This document shows positions 57,434-64,000 of a DNA stretch of 64,000 nucleotides, one piece after another; the first letter of the stretch is position 1; every line of letters begins with the position of its first letter. The stretch is from Eustoma russellianum (lineage: Eukaryota; Streptophyta; Magnoliopsida; Gentianales; Gentianaceae): assembly GCA_036186865.1 (NCBI GenBank), contig AP025043.1, forward strand, positions 30,513,996 through 30,577,995, read 5' to 3'. A model generated the notes under the pieces. It made no database searches and had not been told where the DNA came from. It worked only from the letters and a program-made list of their open reading frames with translations. Made by a program: the position numbers and the translations under genes.

Positions 57434-60292
57434 TGTAGAGAAAAGGGGGTTTGAGTGATTTTCAAATACATGATTTAAATGTGCACAAAAATGAGCATGA
57501 TAAAAATGTGTGCATGATACAAACGTATGCATGATATATTGCTTATTACTTGCCTTATTTATCTCATATATAATGTTGCCGTAATAACGAGCCATGAAGC
57601 GTTAAAGCTTACATCATATGGCAAACATTTGTTGTGTTTATACTATTTTCAGGTGCCACCATTAATGAACTAAACTAGTTCATTAAGTGAAGTACTTAGT
57701 TTATTAAACTAAGTAGTTCATTAAAGGAAGCCACATTTGGAAGATGCACAAAGGCAACAAGGCTAAGGAAGGAAAGTTTTCTCCTCCTCCCCTCTTTAAT
57801 GTGTACACGCCATATACATATATATTGCATATATTTTCAGATTTTTTGAAAAAGGCACATACACATGTATTCGAACGTACTACAGACACGTTATATATTT
57901 TACGTACGTACGTTAACGTCACACCACTATACTTAACTCATATTTATGAGTATATTCAGGTCTTATATCATATGATATAAGTCATAGTGATGAAAAATTA
58001 AATACGACACGTTAAAAGGTTCTAAACCGAAAATAGTCGTATCGGGCGAATACCGAAACTTCGCCAACGTGTCACGTACATGCCATAAATAATTGGCCAG
58101 CCCCTATACTTAAAAAATCATCAAAAATTTCGTGCTAATGGTGATACTTTCAGCCAAAAATTCTTTCCATGTTGGCACACACAAATCACCCCACATTAAG
58201 GCCAAAATGTGAAGATTCCAATTTTAATTTTGTCACATGTTGATGGCTCCACTTTAGACCAGCCAAGTGCTGAGATTTAAAGTATATATTATATGTATTA
58301 CGTGTAACATAATATATATAACATGTGCAAGAAGTTGGAATTTAATTAGAGAAAAATCGGGTAATCGATAAATATCGAAAATTCGGTTTTCTACGCACAC
58401 AAGACATGGAACATTTTTGGCACATCATATGGCACTTATCTAGACACTTTTTACATATTTTATACATCTTAAAGTGTTCTAGAAAATTAAATTAAGGGCT
58501 GATTGGAATATAACATGTGTATATTATTAAATGTGCACTATTTCACAAAGTTTGCAAAAATAAATTCAGCACATGTATATGCCATATCACACGCCACTTC
58601 AGCCATGATGGAGCTTAGGTGGAGCTTATTTGACACTTATTTGTCATTTTAATTGGTGGAAAATAAGCCACACATGATGGGTGACTTTGAAGGGGGCAAC
58701 ACACAAGGAAAGATTTCAAAAATGCAACACATGCTGAAAATTTTCAGCACATGTGAATAGTGGCCGAAAATTGCATCTTAATTGTGATATATTTGGCTCT
58801 TCATTTTTAAGGGATTGATATAATACTACTATGGCAATATTTTGAATATGTCTAGAATATTGCACATGCTGAAAATTTCAGCATGTGAAGGAATAAGTTG
58901 GCCGATTTTATGGTCATGAATGAGACCAATTTGTTCTCCAAATTATGTGGGATTGATTGTGAGATAATTGGCAATGTTTTTATGATTGTTTTGGCACATG
59001 TTTTAAGTGTTATTCTCAGAATTGTCTAGTCATCAAGTGATGACGACATCCAACCAATCAATGAGTGCCAAGTAAGCAAAAGCTTAAGCGATCATCCAAT
59101 GAGAAGGTGACAAGTAAGCAAGACCATGTCACAATGATGTCTTACATTCTCCCAAGGACTTAGAAGACAATTTTCAAGAGGGGGAAGAGAAATAGGGGTC
59201 GGCCATTACATGTTAAAAAGGAAGGAAGAAGAGCAAAACAAGAACAAGAACAAGAGTTGCACATTCAAAGATCAAAAGTGTTCTAGCCTTCTTCTTCTAC
59301 ATTCTCTTTCTTTCTTTCTTCTTGAAAACCTATTGTATTCATATCTTTCTATCCTTGAATAGGCTTGTAATAGACCACCACATACTCTTTGTCTTTGTAA
59401 AAGATTGATCAAGGTGTGATCAATCTTCAATCTTGCAAGGTGGTGGTGTTCGTGCGAATTGTATTGAACATACAAGGTTTGTAAAGGGTTGGAGTTGGTG
59501 TGTAACTCCATCAACCCTGTGGTAAGGTGTTTTTGAGTTGTGTGATTAGTGTGAACCAAGGAAGGTGTTCCTTGAAGACTGGAGTAGGTTGTTGATAACC
59601 GAACCAGTATAAAATTCTTGGTGTCATTTACTTTCAGCACTGATTTTCTGTTACAGCACTGTTTACTGTTTTTAATCACGTTCGTAAAAATAGTAAACGA
59701 ATTTCAAAAATCACGAAACTTTCAGAAAATATAACCACACGTTCTAGGGTTCTTTGGCGCAAGTTTTAACCCTTTTGGACAAGTATAAGTCATTCAAACG
59801 GCCAAAGGTCTGAGACTAGTGCAGTCTGATTTTCAGGCTTGCAAAGGTTGAGACTTTGATCGTATTTGACTAACTTCCCAAAAGAATTTTTCAAAACTGT
59901 TTCAACCAATTTAAATATAACATACAAGGGGTTATTGGTTAAATTTTCAGAGAATTTGGAGTTGTGTACAAATAGGAATTAATTTTTCAAATCAGTGTAT
60001 CGGTTCTGGCAGATTTGCGCAATCTGGCCACCAACGAATTTTCAAGGGGTTAGAGGTTGAATTTAAATCTGAAATTTTTAGGAGATACTCATAACATCTG
60101 AGTCTAAGTTCTCTCCCAATTTCAGAATTTGTGAAGGCCTAAAACCTAGTTTTCAAAACGTTTTAAAACTGATCCTGAAAACAGAAACTGTTTTCAGAAG
60201 TTGGGTTTTTGGTTTTAAACAAATTTTAAAAACCATATTTTCCGCACCCACTATTCAACCCCCCCTTCTAGTGGTGCCTTACAGATCCTACA
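57434..60292 (+). repeat. Chain LTR 2
   Basis: 2,859 bases, TGTAGAGAAAAGGGGG to AGATCCTACA. It is collinear with LTR 1 with scattered single-base differences. The palindromes are at 57962-57981 and 58863-58887, and the U5 hairpin at 60248-60253/60269-60274. It serves as the 3' LTR of unit 1 and the 5' LTR of unit 2. Confidence 0.93.
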
Positions 60293-60294
60293 AT

Positions 60295-60306
60295 TGGTAT
60301 CAGAGC
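60295..60306 (+). other. Primer-binding site, chain unit 2
   Basis: TGGTATCAGAGC, two bases after the end of LTR 2; identical to unit 1. Confidence 0.95.
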
Positions 60307-60348
60307 GCAGGAACGCTCACAACAAAAGGATCCAACGATCTTAGTGAG

Positions 60349-61233
60349 ATGGCAACCACTAGCGACAAAACCGAGCAAGAAGGTATGTCAAGCCAAATGC
60401 CTCCACTATTTGAAAATGAGGTAAACTCTGATTCTGACTCGGATTCTGAACTATCTTATGATGATTTATATGTTGAATATCTTGAATTACATAAGTTTGC
60501 TAGAACTCTTGCAAAACAAAAGAAACGGTTAATTGAAGACAAGAAATTGTTAGAATCTTCTAATGAAAATCTTATCGCTCAATTAAACGATTCTAGAGAA
60601 GAGTCGTCACACATCATTAATTCATTAAAGTCTGAGATTTCATCACTGACATCCGAGAACACTGAATTGAAATCTGAGATTTCAAACTTGAAATCAAGGA
60701 ATGCGGATGTAGAGAAAAAGGTGAAACAATTTGACACAAGAACAAACATGCTAGATCACATCATTTCTTCTCAAAAGCATGATAGTGACAAAACCGGACT
60801 AGGATACGTTGAGAAAAGTAAGCCACAAAATAAACCAACCAAATTCATCCCATCTAAGAAAATAGATGCATCAAAGACATATGTGGCATCTAAGAAGACG
60901 CATAGGCCTTTTCTTATGACATCTCAAAGTGCTTCTTCTTCATATCATGCAAAATATAATTATGTGCCATATAGATATGAGAAGAAACAAGTGATGCATA
61001 CGCGACACTCATATCACAAAAATGCATCGAGATCACGTCCCGTGCATGCAAACCGAAATGCTTATCAAAAACAAAAACCTTACTACATGCATGATGGGAT
61101 TCTTTGCCAAAGGCCAAACGCATTTGGCCCTAACATATATTATGTTGCGTTCTCATCATCTTTCTCACCTTTTGGAAGACCTAGAAAGGTCACCCAAATT
61201 TGGGTACCAAAAGGGACATTTTCAAAGGGTTGA
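60349..61233 (+). CDS. Shortened Copia gag with long coiled coil, copy 2
   Basis: 294 codons, the same length and start as copy 1 and with the same internal gag deletion, so the deletion predates the chain. By eye the two ORFs differ at 13 bases and have no indels: seven are silent and six change the residue (Gln/Lys and Arg/His in the coiled coil, Ser/Asn, His/Tyr, and Gly/Cys plus Thr/Arg close together near the C-terminus). The coiled coil, the GLGY segment and the WVPKG end are intact. The new Cys in copy 2 (GILCQRPN) does not rebuild a zinc knuckle. Confidence 0.85.
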   Translation: MATTSDKTEQEGMSSQMPPLFENEVNSDSDSDSELSYDDLYVEYLELHKFARTLAKQKKRLIEDKKLLESSNENLIAQLNDSREESSHIINSLKSEISSLTSENTELKSEISNLKSRNADVEKKVKQFDTRTNMLDHIISSQKHDSDKTGLGYVEKSKPQNKPTKFIPSKKIDASKTYVASKKTHRPFLMTSQSASSSYHAKYNYVPYRYEKKQVMHTRHSYHKNASRSRPVHANRNAYQKQKPYYMHDGILCQRPNAFGPNIYYVAFSSSFSPFGRPRKVTQIWVPKGTFSKG

Positions 61234-61519
61234 ATAAATAACTCTTACGAACGCACGTTATATGCAATACATGATTTTTTTTCTTCTTCATCTTTACAGG
61301 CATCTTTTGATTTACTTTTTAAAATAAAGGGGGGGAGATAGCATGATTTAAGGTGGAGAGAGATACTGAGGGGGGGAGAGATACTGATTGCATAAACCAA
61401 GGGGGAGCGGTTTTTGAAATTTAAAATTCAAATTTTGAATGTATGCATGATTGAAGGGGGAGCGATAGGATTTAAATCATGAGTATAGGTTATTTTGAAA
61501 ATCATCAAAAGGGGGAGAT
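61234..61519 (+). other. Chain unit 2 3' spacer with polypurine tracts
   Basis: Same layout as unit 1, with longer G runs in two tracts (G6 near 61328 and G7 near 61370). The terminal AAAAGGGGGAGA is at 61507-61518. Confidence 0.87.
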
Positions 61520-64000
61520 TGTAGAGAAAAAGGGGTTTGAGTGATTTTCAAATACCTGATTTAAATGTGCACAAAAATGAGCATGACAAAAATGTGTGCA
61601 TGATACAAACGTATGCATGATATATTGCTTATCACTTGCCTTATTTAGCTCATATATAATGTTGCCGTAATAACGAGCCATGAAGCATTAAAGCTTACAT
61701 CATATGGCAAACATTTGTTGTGTTTATACTATTTTCAGGTGCCACCATTAATGAACTAAACTAGTTCATTAAGTGAAGTACTTAGTTTATTAAACTAAGT
61801 AGTTCATTAAAGGAAGCCACATTTGGAAGATACACAAAGGCAACAAGGCTAAGGAAGGAAAGTTTTCTCCTCCTCCCCTCTTTAATGTGTACACGCCATA
61901 TACATATATATTGCATATATTTTCAGATTTTTTGAAAAAGGCACATACACATGTATTCCAACGTACTACAGACACGTTATATATTTTACGTACGTACGTT
62001 AACGTCACACCACTATACTTAACTCATATTTATGAGTATATTCAGGTCTTATATCATATGATGTAAGTTATAGTGATGAAAAATTAAATACGACACGTTA
62101 AAAGGTTCTAAACCGAAAATAGTCGTATCGGGTGAATACCGAAACTTCGCCAACGTGTCACGTACTTGCCATAAATAATTGGCCAGCCCTTATACTTCAA
62201 AAATCATCAAAAATTTCGTGCTAATGGTCATACTTTCAGCCAAAAATTCTTTCCATGTTGGCACACACAAATCACCCCACATTAAGACCAAAATGTGAAG
62301 ATTCCAATTTTAATTTTGTCACATGTTAATGGCGCCACTTTAGACCAGCCAAGTGCTGAGATTTAAAGTATATATTATATATATTATGTGTAACATAATA
62401 TATATTACATGTGCAAGAAGTTAGAATTTAATTCGAGAAAAATCGGGTAATCGATAAATATCGAAAATTCGGTTTTCTACGCACACAACACATGGAACAT
62501 TTTTGGCACATCATATGGCACGTATCTAGGCACTTTTTACATATTTCATACATCTTAAAGTGTTCTAAAAAATTAAATTAAGGGCTGATTGGAATATAAC
62601 ATGTGTGTATTATTAAATGTGCACTATTTTACAAAGTTTGCAAAAATAAATTCAGCACATGTATATGCCATATCACACGCCACTTCAGCCATGATGGAGC
62701 TTAGGTGGAGCTTATTTGACACTTATTTGTCATTTTAATTGGTGGAAAATAAGCCACACATGATGGGTGACTTTGAAGGGGGCAACACACAAGGAAAGAT
62801 TTCAAAAATGCAACACATGCTGAAAATTTTCAGCACATGTGAATAGTGGCCGAAAATTGCATCTTAATTATGATATATTTGGCTCTTCATTTTCAAGGGA
62901 TTGATATAATACTACTATGGCAATATTTTGAATATGTCTAGAATATTGCACATGCTGAAAATTTCAGCATATGAAGGAATGAGTTGGCCGATTTTATGGT
63001 CATGAATGAGACCAATTTGTTCTCCAAATTATGTGGGATTGATTGTGAGATAATTGGCAATGTTTTTATGATTGTTTTGGCACATGTTTTAAGTGTTATT
63101 CTCAGATTTGTCTAGTCATCAAGTGATGACAACATCCAACCAATCAATGAGTGCCAAGTAAGCAAAAGCTTAAGTGATCATCCAATGAGAAGGTGATAAG
63201 TAAGCAAGACCATGTCACAATGATGTCTTACATTCTCCCAAGGACTTAGAAGACAATTTTCAAGAGGGGGAAGAGCAATAGGGGTCGGCCATTACATGTT
63301 AAAAAGGAAGGAAGAAGAGCAAAACAAGAACAAGAACAAGAGTTGCACATTCAAAGATCAAAAGTGTTCTAGCCTTCTTCTTCTACATTCTCTTTCTTTC
63401 TTTCTTCTTGAAAGCCTATTGTATTCATATCTTTCTATTCTTGAATAGGCTTGTAATAGACCACCACATACTCTTTGTCTTTGTAAAAGATTGATCAAAG
63501 TGTGATCAATCTTCAATCTTGCAAGGTGGTGGTATTCGTGCGAATTATATTGAACATACAAGGTTTGTAAAGGGTTGGAGTTGGTGTGTAACTCCATCAA
63601 CCCTGTGGTAAGGCGTTTTTGAGTTGTGTGATTAGTGTGAACCAAGGAAGGTGTTCCTTGAAGACTGGAGTAGGTTGTTGATAACCGAACCAGTATAAAA
63701 TTCTTGGTGTCATTTACTTTCAGCACTGATTTTCTGTTTTAGCACTGTTTACTGTTTTTAATCACGTTCGTAAAAATAGTAAACGAATTTCAAAAATCAC
63801 GAAACTTTCAAAAAATATAACCACACGTTCTAGGGTTCATTTGGCGCAAGTTTTAACCCTTTTGGACAAGTATAAGTCATTCAAACGGCCAAAGTTCTGA
63901 GACTAGTGCAGTCGGATTTTCAGGCTTGCAAAGGTTGAGACTTTGATCGTATTTGACTAACTTTCCAAAAGAATTTTTCAAAACTGTTTCAACCCATTTA
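61520..64000 (+). repeat. Chain LTR 3, cut by the window end
   Basis: The first 2,481 bases of the LTR. It starts TGTAGAGAAAAAGGGG, closer in this detail to LTR 1 than to LTR 2. The 20-base palindrome near 62046 has one change (ATGTAAG), and the one at 62949-62973 has G to A in its right arm. The remaining about 380 bases and whatever follows lie outside the window. Confidence 0.92.

Larger units (their letters stand above)
53346..64000 (+). mobile_element. Tandem chain LTR-internal-LTR-internal-LTR of a non-autonomous Copia element
   Basis: Three LTRs in direct orientation alternate with two 1.23 kb internal regions. The period is 4,085 bases between the ORFs. Each internal region has a PBS, one gag-derived ORF and polypurine tracts, but no protease, integrase, RT or RNase H. 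The third LTR runs out of the window, so a further unit may follow. Such chains arise by unequal exchange between LTRs of one element or of two neighbours. The five bases before the chain are ATTAA. It interrupts a minus-strand Copia LTR. Confidence 0.92.

Noticed and set aside
53346..64000. Chain as a plain assembly duplication
   Set aside because: The units differ at many scattered sites, including 13 in the ORF and in G-run lengths, so they are separate sequences. A mix of haplotypes is still possible and is noted as a check.

Overview
The window is plant nuclear DNA (an angiosperm is likely; the species cannot be told). It is AT-rich, intergenic, and made almost wholly of nested LTR retrotransposons. 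I find no intact host gene, no tRNA or rRNA gene and no CRISPR array. The evidence is Ty1/Copia and Ty3/Gypsy polyprotein remnants, LTRs with TG...CA ends, primer-binding sites matching initiator tRNA-Met (TGGTATCAGAGC), polypurine tracts and one clean target-site duplication.

Layout, left to right. 1-5467: 3' half of a SIRE-like Copia element on + (integrase end, RT, RNase H, polypurine tracts, 3' LTR). 5468-~10340: old minus-strand LTR of the Tekay/Del type, holding a degenerate GGCCGAA repeat field. 11424-30812: 5' LTR and leader of a + strand Gypsy element (called G3), split by two insertions: a complete minus-strand Gypsy element at 11674-19742 (Gypsy1, TSD GAAGA) and an old gag-only Tekay-like element at 19834-28534. 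30813-38256: Tekay/Del chromovirus on minus (LTR, decayed chromodomain, IN, RT, protease, gag), cut at its gag end by a minus-strand Copia LTR (38257-~40600). ~40600-42300: a LINE-like zinc-finger/RNase H remnant and unassigned DNA. 42303-44453: Copia gag coiled-coil fragment plus its LTR. 44454-~50400: Gypsy2, in which protease to integrase is replaced by an Asp/His-rich reading frame. ~50400-53345: Copia gag, PBS and LTR on minus. 53346-64000: a young tandem chain LTR-internal-LTR-internal-LTR, period about 4.09 kb, of a non-autonomous SIRE-like Copia element whose only gene is a shortened gag.

How the parts fit. The chain at the right and the pol-bearing element at the left share LTR and leader type, so the left family is a plausible source of enzymes for the gag-only copies. 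Its own copy is dead (two stops, one frameshift). Gypsy1, Gypsy2 and G3 form a second related set, with LTRs starting TGATGAGG and a shared leader block. The Tekay-type LTRs (A, B, C, D) form a third, older set.

The most interesting items are: (1) the three-LTR chain with two near-identical 294-codon gag-derived ORFs that have lost the capsid core and zinc knuckle but keep a long coiled coil; (2) the Asp/His-rich frame in Gypsy2; (3) a pol frame that runs through the polypurine tract into the 3' LTR in Gypsy1; (4) a perfect palindrome built on GCTGAAA/TTTCAGC that recurs in LTRs of both superfamilies. All comparisons were made by eye.
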